A stretch of DNA of 64,000 nucleotides from Capra hircus (lineage: Eukaryota > Chordata > Mammalia > Artiodactyla > Bovidae), in NCBI RefSeq assembly GCF_001704415.2, contig NC_030831.1, forward strand, positions 48,265,295 to 48,329,294. The letters are read 5' to 3'. The position numbers and the translations under genes were made by a program. A model generated the notes under the pieces. The model worked only from the letters and a program-made list of their open reading frames with translations. It was not told the DNA's origin and ran no database searches. This document shows, one piece after another, positions 11,588 through 21,830 of the stretch. Numbering within the stretch: position 1 is the first letter of the stretch; every line of letters begins with the position of its first letter.

Positions 11588-11747
11588 GGGGGCGGGCCTT
11601 CCGAAGCATCCAATCAGCCGGCTTCGCAGCCGAGAGGCGGGCCCTGGGAGGGCTTCGCTCCACCCCCGTCCCGCCAAGCCCCGCCTCCGCGGATAGGGTA
11701 CCAGCCGGAGAGTCTGGGTGCGGAGCGCAGCGCGGCGGCGAGCGGTG
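11588..11747 (+). promoter_or_regulatory. CCAAT/GC-box promoter candidate
   Basis: GGGGGCGGGCC (11588-11598), CCAAT in the NF-Y context ATCCAATCAGC (11610-11614), GAGGCGGG (11634-11641) and CCCCGCCTCC (11679-11688) fall within 100 bp. There is no TATA box. This is a typical TATA-less CpG-island promoter; a start near 11690-11730 on the plus strand is plausible, though such promoters often fire both ways. Confidence 0.45.
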
Positions 11748-11900
11748 ATGGACAGCGCGAAGGGCCCATCCGAGGGCAGAGGAGGGGGCCTTGGTCCCGG
11801 AGCGACGGCGTGGCGACTCGAGCAGACCTTCTGGCCACTCGCAGGCCGGGGTACACGGACACTGCCTTTTTACCATCCCTCCTTCTGCACTCCCGGCTGA
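11748..11900 (+). CDS. Possible 50-codon ORF or start of a coding first exon
   Basis: The first ATG downstream of the CCAAT/GC-box cluster lies in a good Kozak context (GTGATGG, G at +4 and G at -3). It opens a 50-codon frame that begins MDSAKGPSEG, is Gly-rich in the middle and ends at 11900. I do not recognise the protein. No strong 5' splice site follows in frame. It could be an upstream ORF, a short coding exon or chance. Confidence 0.18.
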   Translation: MDSAKGPSEGRGGGLGPGATAWRLEQTFWPLAGRGTRTLPFYHPSFCTPG

Positions 11901-11960
11901 CATAGAAACCCTTGCCCGCTTTGGCAGGCGAGACGTCTGCAACTGTACCCTCGGAGGTCA

Positions 11961-13705
11961 ACCGATCCTCTCCGGACCTCCTCCTTCAGGGGCGGCGAAG
12001 TTATCGGTCCTCAAAGTCTTTGAGGAGCTGCGCTTTCCTGAGCCGTGCTTGGCGCCCAGGAGAGACGAGAAAGCATATCCCGCCCTCCTGTTCTCATCCT
12101 ATCCGTAGAGGAATGAGCGGACCATCGAACTCCTGCTGTCTGCGGAGCGTCTGAGTATTGAAGATACTCGATGGCATCCTTCACAGAATTCATGAAAATA
12201 AGCGTATGAACCTTTTGCTTGGCGCTTCATACCAGTGCTGCTCACGAGGAATTGTCCTCGTTTCATTCATTCGTGTGATAAATGCACATCGCATGGTACC
12301 GCTTTGGTGTAATGAGAACAAGGGAAAAGGCTCTGGAATGGGATGTGGCAGCGGAAAGCTAGGCACAAACATGAAAGCAAGAGCTGATATGTAGGGCTGT
12401 GTACAGCCTACACTGGCCAGAGGTCTGGCTTTTCCTAATAAGAAAATGTCATTCATTTGACAGTTTGAACAACCAGCTTGTCCAAACTGTTCAAAGGCAG
12501 TTTGAAGAAATCTAAAGAAGTCTGTCATGGAAAATAAGAATTTTAGATGCAGGATGTCAGGCTTCCAAGCAGCTAAAGCAAAATAACATCCTCACTTTAA
12601 GCAGTCCTGGGAGCCCTTGCCCTCCCAAATTAGGTTGTCTGTCTCCCTGCTAAATTAGGTTGTCTGCCTCACTTCCTTTCATTAAAGGGTCTTCAGCCAT
12701 TTGGAAGACTATTGACCCAGCTGATATGGTCAAGCTTAAGCCAGAAGCATGGGGGTGCGTTTAGGGTGTACCTGGGAGATGTGAGCCCTGTGAGACACCT
12801 ACAGATGATAGGAATCCAGTCCTGGGGGTGAGGGCAGCCATGGCAGTGAAAGGGCTGTTTTGTTTAAGAACAAGAGGGATGTGGGTACTAAATTAAAAAT
12901 GCCTCTAAATCAGAAAGGTTCTCTTCCGTTTTCTGGGTACAGCTGGCTCAGAGCAGATGTTCAGATGGGGATCACTGAATGGCTTTTCGTGTCATGAGCT
13001 ATGGAAGAAGGGTCCATGTTCTGGACAGTGAGCTATAGGGCTTCTGAACCTAATCACCACAGGCAAACGTTTTATAAATTTAAGAGCAATCAGGATGGGA
13101 CTGGTCTGCATTAGTGATATTATGGAATATTTTTAAAGAGAGCAGCTATTACACTGTGTTCACAATTTTTATTCAGTTGTCTTTTTTCTGACAAGACTTC
13201 AAGCTCCTTACCCACCTTGGTATCCTCCATACACTTCGCACCTGATAGGTGCTCATTAAAAGATGAATGAACACAAAGTCGTTTCAGAATGGTGGAGTAA
13301 GCAGGGTAACATGCACAGACGGATTTCAAGTATACTTTGTGAGACTCATTTGCGATTTACTTGTCTGTACAGAAGTGCAACTGTCAATTTTGCCACACGT
13401 AATAGGATTTACTGGCTCATGCCAGACTCTTCTCTTTATCGGCCATGTAACCTAGAAAAGCAATTTATTCAATTCCTCAGTGCATCCATTTCCAAATATG
13501 TAGAACAGAGATACGAGTAGAAACTCTTCTTCACCTTAGGGACGTTAGAATGACCAGGTAAGAAAAGGTGTGGGCAAGTGTTACCTCATCAATGACATTC
13601 CTTAAGGGGCTACTGTGAATCAAGCACTGAGGAATGCAGAGTAAACTGTCAATATTATTATTGGAATAAATTTTTTCAGAAATTATCTGAGAATTGGGTT
13701 CATAT
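11961..13705. other. Single-copy DNA right of the CpG island
   Basis: No exon is supported. An 18-bp direct repeat with one mismatch (core aaattaggttgtctg) occurs at about 12627 and 12651. 13190-13270 resembles an L2 3' end in sense. If a rightward gene starts in the island, this would be its first intron. Confidence 0.4.
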
Positions 13706-13716
13706 ATTTATCTGTG

Positions 13717-15150
13717 CTGTGTGTTCAAATCCTAAAAGATGATGCTGTGAAAGTGGTGCAATCAATATGCCAGCAAATTTGGAAAACTCAGCAGTGTCCA
13801 CGGGACTGAAAAAAGTCAGTTTTTATTCCAATCCCTAAGAAAGGCAATCCCAAATAATGCTCAAACTACCACACAATTACACTCATCTCATATGCTAGTA
13901 AAGTAATGCTCAAAATTCTCCAAGCCAGGCTTCAACAGTACATGAACCGTGAACTTCAGGTGTTCAAGCTGGTTTTAGAAAAGGCAGAGGAACCAGAGAT
14001 CAAATTGCCAACATCCGCTGGATCATGGAAAAAGCAAGAGAGTTCCAGAAAAACATCTATTTCTGCTTTGTTGACTATGCCAAAGCCTTTGACTGTATGG
14101 ATCACAATAAACTGTGGGAAATTCTTCAAGAGATGGGAATACCAAACCTGCCTCTTGAGAAATCTGTATGCAGGTCAGGAAGCAATAGTTAGATCTGGAC
14201 ATGGAACAACAGACTGGTTCCAAATAGGAAAAGGAGTACGTCAAGGCTGTATACTGTCACCCTGCTTATTTAACTTATATGCAGAGTACATCATGAGAAA
14301 CGCTGGGCTAGAAGAAACACAAGCTGGAATCAAGATTGCTGGGAGAAATATCAATAACCTCAGATATGCAGATGACACCACCCTTATGGCAGAAAACGAA
14401 GAAGAACTAAAGAGCCTCTTGATGAAAGTGAAAGAGGAGAGTGAAGAAGCTGGCTTAAAGCTCAACATTCAGAAAACAAAGATCATGGCATCTGGTGCCA
14501 TCACTTCATGGGAAATAGACGGGGAAACAGTGGAAACAGTGTCAGACTTTATTTTGAGGGGCTCCAAAATCACTACAGATGGTGATTGCAGCCATGAAAT
14601 TAAAAGATGCTTACTCCTTGGAAGAAAAGTGATCCCCAACCTAGACAGCATATTTTAAAAGCAGAGAGATTACTTTGCCAACAAAGGTCTGTCTAGTCAA
14701 GGCTATGGTTTTTCCAGTGGTCATGTATGGATGTGAGAGTTGGACTATAAAGAAAGCTGAGCACCAAAGAATTGATGCTTTTGAACTGTGGTGTTGGAGA
14801 AGACTCTTGAGAGCCCCTTGGACTGGAAGAAGATCCAACTAGTCCATCCTAAAGGAGATCAGTCCTGAGTATTCATTGGAAGGACTGATGCTGAAGCTGA
14901 AACTCCAATGTTTTGGCCACCTGATGCGAAGAGCTGACTCACTGGAAAAGACCCTGATGCTGGGAAAGATTGAAGGCAGGAGGAGAAGGGGGCGACAGAG
15001 GATGAGATGGTTGGATGCCATCACCAACTCAATGGACATGAGTTTGGGTAAACTCCGGGAGTTGGTAATGGACAGGGAGGCCTGGCATGCTGCAGTCCAT
15101 GTGGTTGCAAAGAGTTGGGCACGACAGAGTGACTGAACTGAACTGAACTG
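13717..15150 (+). mobile_element. BovB LINE, 5' truncated, with perfect target-site duplication
   Basis: BovB is an RTE-clade LINE acquired horizontally by the ruminant ancestor. This 1.43-kb copy contains most of the reverse transcriptase and ends in the typical tandem 'actgaactgaactg'. It is flanked by an exact 11-bp repeat, ATTTATCTGTG, at 13706-13716 and 15151-15161, which fixes both ends. It lacks the 5' half, including the endonuclease, so it is dead on arrival. Confidence 0.95.
13906..14658 (+). pseudogene. BovB reverse-transcriptase fragment, frameshifted
   Basis: A 250-codon open frame. From about residue 82 it is in the BovB frame and shows RT motif B (GVRQGCILSP, residues 110-119) and the catalytic motif C YADD (154-157). 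The first 80 residues are out of frame: motif A (DYAKAFD-like) is encoded in another frame near 14060-14100, so an indel near 14130 has broken the catalytic core. The frame ends in a stop at 14656-14658, and the C-terminal part continues in other frames to about 15136. No intact function is expected. Its only likely role is as transcribed repeat sequence. Confidence 0.85.
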
Positions 15151-15299
15151 ATTTATCTGTGTCCCAAGGGTGGTTAAGAGGCTGATTCAAGAGAAAAGAA
15201 AAGGGAGGAATTAACATTTTCAGAGCTCCTTGTATTGTTATGTGTTCCTCAGGACAACTCTGTGTGATGCATTTTTTAATGACCATTTATAGATGAGCA

Positions 15300-15487
15300 G
15301 CTTTGCCAGTGGCTCAGTGGTAAAGAATCTGCCTGTAATGCAGGAGACACAGGAGACGGGTTGGATCCCTGGGTTGGGAAGATCCCCTGGAGAAGGAAAT
15401 GGCAACCCACTCCAGAATTCTTGCTGGAAAATCCCATGGACAGAGCAGCCTGGTGGGTCACAAAGAATCAGACACGACTGAGCACAC
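15300..15487 (+). mobile_element. Bov-tA SINE
   Basis: Head and body are present ('ggctcagtggtaaagaatct', 'cactccagaattcttgctgg') and the end reads 'gacacgactgagcacacac'. It is shortened near 'cagcctggtgggtcacaaag'. It lies 150 bp downstream of the BovB copy. Confidence 0.88.
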
Positions 15488-15694
15488 ACACCCACCATAG
15501 ATGAAAAGTCTGAAATCAACAGCAATGGTAATGAGCAAGGTTCCACAGCTGGGAAGTGACAAAGGCAACTCTGGAACCCAGGTTTCTAAGTTCAGGAATT
15601 CAATCGGCAACTTATTCTGTGGTGGTGCCTATAGACAAGAAAGAGGAAAGAGCCTGTAAGGAAATTGGGCTAAAGAGAATTGCAAGAAAAAAAA

Positions 15695-15882
15695 TTGGTA
15701 AAGAATCTGCCTGCAGTGCGGGAGACCTGGGTTCGATTCCTGGGTCAGGAAGATCCCCTGGAGAAGGAAATGGAAACCCACCCCAGTATTCTTGCCTGGA
15801 GACTCCCATGGACAGAGAAGCCTGGCAGGCTAGTCCATTGGGTCACAAGTGTTGGACACAACTTAGAGACTAAACCACCACC
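15695..15882 (+). mobile_element. Bov-tA SINE, 5' truncated
   Basis: Begins inside the tRNA-like head at 'ttggtaaagaatctgcctgc', directly after an A-rich run, and lacks the leading GGCTTCCC. The body is complete to 'acaacttagagactaaacc'. Confidence 0.86.
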
Positions 15883-16059
15883 GATAGTTTATTTTACCAC
15901 AAGATAGGTGGGACAAGATGCAATCTTGTTTGAGAGGAACTTCCTGGAGAGGGTGGCATTTGATTCAGTCCCTTTAGATTCACATACACTCTTTCTCTTT
16001 TTAATTTTTTATTTTGAGATCATTTCAGATTTTCAGAAAAGTAACAAAAATAATGAAAA

Positions 16060-16316
16060 GAATTACCATTGGAGAAGATGTGGAGAAAAGGGAACCCTCT
16101 TGCCCTGTTGGTGGGAATGTAAGCTGACACAGCCACTATGGAGAACAGTATGGAGATTCCTTTAAAAACTAGAAATAAAATTACTATATGACCCAGCAAT
16201 CCCACTACTGGGCCTATACCCTGAGGAAACATAATTGAAAAAGACACATGTACCCCAGTGTTCACTGCAGCACTACTTACCATAGTTAGGGCATGGAAGC
16301 AATCTAGATATTGCAT
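16060..16316 (+). mobile_element. L1 ORF2 C-terminal fragment
   Basis: Encodes the end of L1 ORF2 around the conserved Cys/His knuckle ('GEKGTLLPCWWEC'). The knuckle histidine is replaced by Pro. It continues with 'atgacccagcaatcccacta', typical of L1. The fragment is directly abutted by an antisense BovB. Confidence 0.85.
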
Positions 16317-16324
16317 GGAAGTAA

Positions 16325-16898
16325 CCTAGGTTGTTGATATTTCTCCTGGTAACCTTGATTCCAGCTTATGCTTCATCCAACCTGGCATTTCACATGGTGT
16401 ACTCTCTATAAGTTAAACAAGCAGGGTGACAATACACAGCCTTGTCATAATCCATTACCAATTCTGAACCAGTCCATTGTTCCATGTCCAGTTCTAACTG
16501 TTGCTTCTTGACCTGCATATCAGTTTCCCAGGAGGCAGATAAGGTGGTCTGGTATTCCCATCTCTTTAAGAATTTTCCGTGGCTTGCTGTCATCCACACA
16601 GTCAAAGGCTTTAAGCGTTGTCAATGAAGCAGAAGCAGATGTTTTTCTGGAATTCCCTTGCTTTTTCTCTGATCCAACAAATGTTGGCAATTTGACTTCT
16701 GGTTCTTCTGCCTTTTTAAAATCCAGCTTGTACATCTGAGAGTTCCTGATTCAGGTACTACTGAAGCCTAGCTTGAAGGATTTTGAGCAGCACCTTTCTG
16801 GCATCTGAAATGAGCAAAACTGTGCGGTAATTTGACCTTTCTTTGGCTTTGCCATTCTTTGCGATTGGAATGAAAGCTGACCTTTTCCAGTCCATGGC
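16325..16898 (-). mobile_element. BovB LINE fragment, antisense
   Basis: The reverse complement follows the BovB RT from the region just before motif A to the region before motif C. Minus-strand open frames of 71 codons each at 16390-16605 and 16520-16735 are parts of the same protein in different frames. Both BovB ends are missing, so it is an internal piece. Confidence 0.88.
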
Positions 16899-17435
16899 CT
16901 GTCTACATAAACAATTTTATTTTAAAAATGCATTACAAAATTCACGGCCCACATGAAGTATAGTGATTTAATGATGGATATTTATTATAATGGATAAAGA
17001 AGAGGTATTTATTTATTGTTTCATTGGTGCGTATAATGGTTCTTCAGAATGTCCAACTACCACCTTTTCCTGTTCACATCCCAAAACCACTTTTTCATTT
17101 TCTTTCCTGTCAACTATTGCCAAATGCACTGTTTTCAGTTAATTTCCTATCTCCCACTTTGAGAAAATTTATCAACACATAATTACTCAGGACACTGGGC
17201 TCCTCAGAACTATTTGTATTGAAGGCCATAGCTCTTCTTGCCTCTGCAGTTCCGCTACACCACTGACTCATGACGTTGCATCATTCACCCTGAGGTCTGC
17301 GAATACTGGATTCCAACTACTCTCCAAAGTTATTTCTGTGCTTTGTTGATGAGGACCTCTTACCCAGCCTATGCTGGAAAATGTGAGCCATCATTCATTT
17401 CCAGATCATGCTAAGTTTACCATTTGGGATTACAT
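16899..17435. other. Single-copy DNA, no gene seen
   Basis: AT-rich sequence without a recognised repeat or coding signal. Confidence 0.35.
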
Positions 17436-17447
17436 AGTATAAACATT

Positions 17448-17577
17448 GGAGAAGGAAATGGCAACCCACTCCAGTATTCTTGCCTAGTGAATCCTATGGA
17501 CAGAGGACCCTGGTGGGCTGCCGTCTATGGGGTCACACAGAGTCAGATAGGACTGAAGCAACTTAACAGCAGCAGCA
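17448..17577 (+). mobile_element. BovA-type SINE monomer with target-site duplication
   Basis: Starts at 'ggagaaggaaatggcaaccc' with no tRNA head and ends in a CAG repeat ('aacagcagcagcag'). Flanks are agtataaacat (17436-17446) and agtataagcat (17578-17588), an 11-bp duplication with one mismatch. Confidence 0.88.
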
Positions 17578-17749
17578 GTATAAGCATAAAACAACACATC
17601 TTCCACCCATTGTTTTCTCTTAAAGTTTTTAGGTTATAATCACTGCATTCCTAAAATGTGACCTCTTTCAATATTGGCCAGATCCCCATACACTGGGTTG
17701 AATAGTGTCCCCTTATAATTCAGACCACCTGGAACCTGTGAAAAAGAAA

Positions 17750-17950
17750 GACAGTGCTAAGTCATGTCTGACTCTTATGATCCCATGGACTGTAGCCCAC
17801 CAGGCTCCTCTGTCCATGGGATTCTCCAGGCAAGAATACTGGAGTGGGTTGCCATTTCCTTCTCCAGGGGATCTTCCTGACCCAGGAATTGAACCCAGGC
17901 CTCCTGCATTGCAGGCAGATGCTTTACTGACTGAGCTACACAGGAAGCAC
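17750..17950 (-). mobile_element. Bov-tA SINE, antisense
   Basis: The reverse complement shows the complete head ('gcttcctgtgtagctcagtc') and body. It lies within the MaLR-like LTR relic. Confidence 0.9.
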
Positions 17951-18071
17951 CAATTCAGTGTTGTCAGAAGTGGGATTCTGTGACTGTGACCTTATTTAGA
18001 AATAAGACTTTTACAGGTCTAATCAAGTTAAGATAAGGTCACATGGGATTAGGGTGGGCCCTAAATCTGGT

Positions 18072-18232
18072 AAAGTGAAGTGAAGTTGCTCAGTCATGTC
18101 CGACTCTTTGCAATCCCATGGACTGTAGCCTACCAGGCTCCTCCATCCATGGAATTTTCCAGGCAAGAGTACTGGAGTGAGTTTCCATTTCCTTCTCCAG
18201 GGGATCTTCCCAGCCCAGGGACTGTACCTGCA
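18072..18232 (-). mobile_element. Bov-tA SINE, antisense, head truncated
   Basis: The 3' body ('gtcatgtccgactctttgca' on the plus strand) is good. The tRNA-like head is cut short near 'gggactgtacctgcatctct'. It is 120 bp from the preceding antisense copy. Confidence 0.85.
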
Positions 18233-18317
18233 TCTCTCTCATCTCCAGGGCCTTCTGAAGTTCAAGGATGGAACAGGATCTCATTCTGTGGGCCTGCAAG
18301 GACTCCCTCCTTGACCG

Positions 18318-18700
18318 AACTTTAGTCAGGCTCCTCTGAGCCTCTTCTCAATGAAGCCTTGACCTTGGTCCTCTGAGTCCAGTTTTAGCCAAGAATCCTG
18401 CTAAGCCTTGATATCTGATCATCCTTGCTATCTAATCAAGTTCTTCATCTCTCATCCTTGATATCTAAGTCCTTGGTCTGCCTTTAACAAGAAGCCCAGT
18501 AGGCCAGTTTAGCAAGAATGCCCTTACTCTTAATATGTAATCAAGTTACTATTAGTCATTTCCCACCCACTGACCCCATGTCTACATCCCCAGCTCTCTG
18601 CTGTACTTGAAGTCAAGTTCAGTTCTGTACTGAATTCTCTGTTCCCCACTACAGTAGCTCAATTAAATGTCTTGCCTTTCTTTAATAAGTATTAGGTGAA
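18318..18700 (+). mobile_element. Possible solo LTR of a bovine endogenous retrovirus
   Basis: A 380-bp block with LTR-like build: repeated 'tgatatctgatc / ttgatatctaag' phrases, a polyadenylation signal ATTAAA at about 18662 and a C/T-rich end. No retroviral gene lies on either side, and terminal TG/CA and target duplications could not be fixed. Confidence 0.42.
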
Positions 18701-18769
18701 AAAAAAAATGTTTTTTCTGATCAAAGGCTGGGACTGATTTTATTCAGGTGCACTTCAGTGTTCTGTGTG

Positions 18770-18995
18770 TGTTTGTAACGTGTTTCACACAAGTGAGTTC
18801 ATATTACACATATTATTTATAAATTGCTTTTTTTGTTTGGCAATATTTATTGCCTCTATTGAAATCAGCAAATATTCATTTAGTCAATACTTTTATGATT
18901 AAAAATTGTCTCTTTCAAATTTTCAGCTTTTACTATTACAAGCAACCCTATAGTGAACATCCTCAGAGCTTCATCTTTGTGCATATCCTTACTTA
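18770..18995 (-). mobile_element. Old L1M 3'-UTR relic, antisense
   Basis: 'caagcaaccctatagtgaac', 'atcttt gtgcatatcctta' follow the antisense 3' UTR of old L1 elements. Diverged. Confidence 0.5.
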
Positions 18996-19044
18996 TCACT
19001 TTCTAAAATGGAGGTATAGTTGATCAGCAATATTATATTAGTTT

Positions 19045-19350
19045 TGGACTTCTCAGGTGATCCATTGGTTAAGAGTCTGCCTGCCAATGCAGGGGACGTT
19101 GGTTCGATCCCTGGTCCAGGAAGATTCCACATGCCACGAGGCGACTAAGCCTGTGCTCCACAACTGCTGAGCCTGCGCTCTAGAGCCCTCTAACTGCAGC
19201 TGCTGAAGCCCATGCACGCTAGAGCTCTTGCTGCCAACAAGACATGCTGCCTCGGTGAGAAGCTGACACATTGTAACTAGTGAGTAGGCCCCACTCAGTG
19301 CATCTGGAGAAAGCCCACACACAGCAACAAAGACCCAGCACAGCCAAAAA
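19045..19350 (+). mobile_element. CHR-type tRNA SINE (CHR-2-like)
   Basis: 'ggacttctcaggtgatccat' starts a tRNA-like head with 'ggttcgatccctggtccagg', followed by the CHR-2 body ('gactaagcctgtgctccaca', 'gagaaagcccacacacagca') and the terminal 'agcacagccaaaaa'. CHR SINEs are shared by ruminants, hippos and whales. It sits inside the 3' UTR of the antisense L1. Confidence 0.82.
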
Positions 19351-19793
19351 GTTCCATTAATTAATTTTTTTTAATATAATAAATTTTTTTTAATATATTA
19401 AATTTTAAGTGTACAACTTAGTGGTTTTGTGGATGACACTCCATTTATAGCTACAAAATATTGGCTATATTTCTACGTTGAATAACATATTCTTGTAGCT
19501 TATTTTTTTTTTTTGTAAGTAATAGTTTGTACCTATTAAACCCCTAACCCCTACCTTGCCCCTCCTCCCCTCCCTCTCTCCACTGGTAACCACTAGTTTA
19601 TATCTGTAGGTCTCTTTCTTATTTGTTATATTTACTAGTTTTATCTCATATTTTAGATTCCAGACATAAGTAATAACCTACAGTATTTGTCTTTCTATGA
19701 CTGACTTATTTCACTAAGCATAATATCCTCCAGGTCCAGTCATGTTGTTGCAAACGGCAAAATCTCATTCTTTTTTATGGTTGAGTAGTTCTC

Positions 19794-19795
<2 letters not shown>

Positions 19796-19833
<38 letters not shown>
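19796..19833. repeat. (GT)19 microsatellite
   Basis: Perfect GT run inside antisense L1 ORF2, at a place where L1 itself carries a short GT/TA run. A TA run follows at 19963-19981. Confidence 0.95.
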
Positions 19834-19836
<3 letters not shown>

Positions 19837-20647
19837 CCACATGTTCTTTATTCATTCATCTGTTGGTACTTAGGTTACTTCCATATCTTGGCTATTGTAA
19901 ATCAGACTGCTATAAATTTTGAGATGCATTCATCTTTTCAAGTTAGTTTTTTCACTGTCTTGCATATATATATATATATACACACCCAGGAGTGGAATTG
20001 ATGGCTCATGCTGGCTGCACCAATTTACATTCCCGAAAATAGTATATAAGGGTTTCCTTTCACCACATCCTTGCCAACAACATCTGCGGTCTTTTTGAGG
20101 ATGACCATTCTCACAGGTGTGAGGTGAGAGCTCATTGTGGTTTTAACTTGCATGTATCTGATGATTAGCAAAGTTCAGTATATTTTCATGTGCCTGTGGG
20201 TCATCTGTATGTTTTCTTTGGAAAAATATCTGTTCAGTCCCTCTGCCCATTTTTAAGTCAGGCTGTGTGTTTTTGAGATTGAATTGTGTGAGCTGTTTGT
20301 ATATTTGGGGTATTAACCCCTTAGTGGTCATACCATTTGCAAATTTTTCTTCCACTCAGTAGGTTGTCTTTTCATATTGTTAATAGTTTCCTCAACTTTG
20401 CAAAGGTTTTAAGTTTAACTTGGTCCCATTTGTTTATTTTCACTTTTATTTCCTTTGCTCCAGGAGATAGATCCAAATAAATATTGCCACAATTTCTATC
20501 AAATAGTGTTCTACTTATGTTTTCTTCTAGGAGTTTTATAGTATCCAGTTTTATATTTAGGTCTTTAATCCATTTTGAAATTTTGTGTATATGGTATTAG
20601 ATAATGTTATAATTCATACTTTTACATGTAGCTGTCCACTATTCCTG

Positions 20648-20885
20648 AACCCTGGGTCAGGAAGAGCCCCTGGAGGAGGATCTTCTCAGGTGGCACAGTG
20701 GTAAAGAATCTGTCTGCCAATTCAGGAGACCTAAGAGAAGTGGGTTTGATCCCTGGGTCAGAAAGATTCCCTGGTGTAGGAAATGGCAATCCACTCCAGT
20801 ATTCTTGCCTAGAAAATTCCATGGACAGAGGGTCCATGGGGTCACAAAGAGTCAGACGTGACTGGGCATACAACGCAACACAACA
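20648..20885 (+). mobile_element. Bov-tA SINE preceded by a partial copy
   Basis: 20648-20683 is a fragment of the SINE ('ccctgggtcaggaagagccc'). 20684-20885 is a complete copy from 'tcttctcaggtggcacagtg' to 'agacgtgactgggcatacaa'. The L1 sequence on the two sides does not join in the consensus, so host DNA seems to have been lost here. Confidence 0.87.
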
Positions 20886-21830
20886 TTTGTAGATAGTGTC
20901 AATTTTAATATTTCCTTTCCAGCGTGGATTCCTTTATTTCTTTTTCTTATGTGATTCCTGTGGCTAGAACTCCCAATACTATGTTAAATAAAAGTGGTGA
21001 GAGTGGGCATCCTTGTTCTTGATCTTTGAGGAAATACTTTTGGCTTTTCACTATTGACTGTGATGTCAACTGGGCTTACCATACTTTATTATATGGTCTT
21101 TATTATATTGAGGTATGTTCCCCCTATGCCCACTTTCCGGAGAAGTTTTATAGTAAATAAATGTTGAATTTTGTCAAAGGCTTTCTCTACCTCTGTTGAA
21201 ATAATCATATGACTTTATTCTTCAGTTTGTTAATTTGATGTATCACATTTTTGATTTGTAGATATTGAACCATTCTTGCATCCCTAAGTTAAATCCTTTT
21301 GATCATGATGTATGATCTTTTTTATGTATTACTGGATTTGGTTTCCTGATATATTTTTTGAGAATTTTTTAAAATCTATGCTCATCACTGATATTGGCCT
21401 GTAGTTTTCTTTTTTGTGTGATATCTTTGTTGGTTTTGGTACTAGGGTGATGCTGGACTCACAGAATGAGTCTGAAAGTATTCCTTCCTCTGCAATTTTT
21501 TGAAATACTTTGAGAAAGATAGGTGTTAAATATTCTCTAAATATTTAGTAGAATTCACCTGAGAAGTCATCTGGTCCTGGACTTTAGTTCCCTGGGAATT
21601 TTTTAAACTGCTGGTTCAATTTTTTTTTTTTAAACTGATAATTGATCTGTTCATATTTGGTTTTTTCCTGATTCAGTCTTGGATGATTGCACATGTCTAG
21701 GAATTTGTCCATTTCTACTAGGTTGTCCATTTTATTGGCATATTCTTATTTGTAGTAATTTCATATGATTGTCTGCGTTTGTATGATTTCAGTTGTAACT
21801 TCTCTCTTTTTATTTTTTTTCATTTCTGAG

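Larger units (their letters stand above)
9570..11960. promoter_or_regulatory. Large CpG island, likely promoter region
   Basis: CpG dinucleotides are rare elsewhere in the window but very dense here, with the core at about 9890-11830. GC boxes, a CCAAT box, A/T-rich TATA/MEF2-like islands (11050, 11172, 11243) and a consensus minus-strand splice donor fall inside. No repeat interrupts it. CpG islands of this size usually cover promoters and first exons of housekeeping or developmental genes. I could not identify the gene from the encoded frames. Confidence 0.88.
17696..18311 (+). mobile_element. MaLR (MLT1-like) LTR relic, split by SINEs
   Basis: The pieces 17696-17745, 17951-18071 and possibly 18233-18311 read 'gaatagtgtccccttataat', 'gaccttatttagaaataaga', 'gattagggtgggccctaaat', as in old MaLR-type LTRs. 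Two antisense Bov-tA copies interrupt it. Subfamily is uncertain. Confidence 0.4.
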
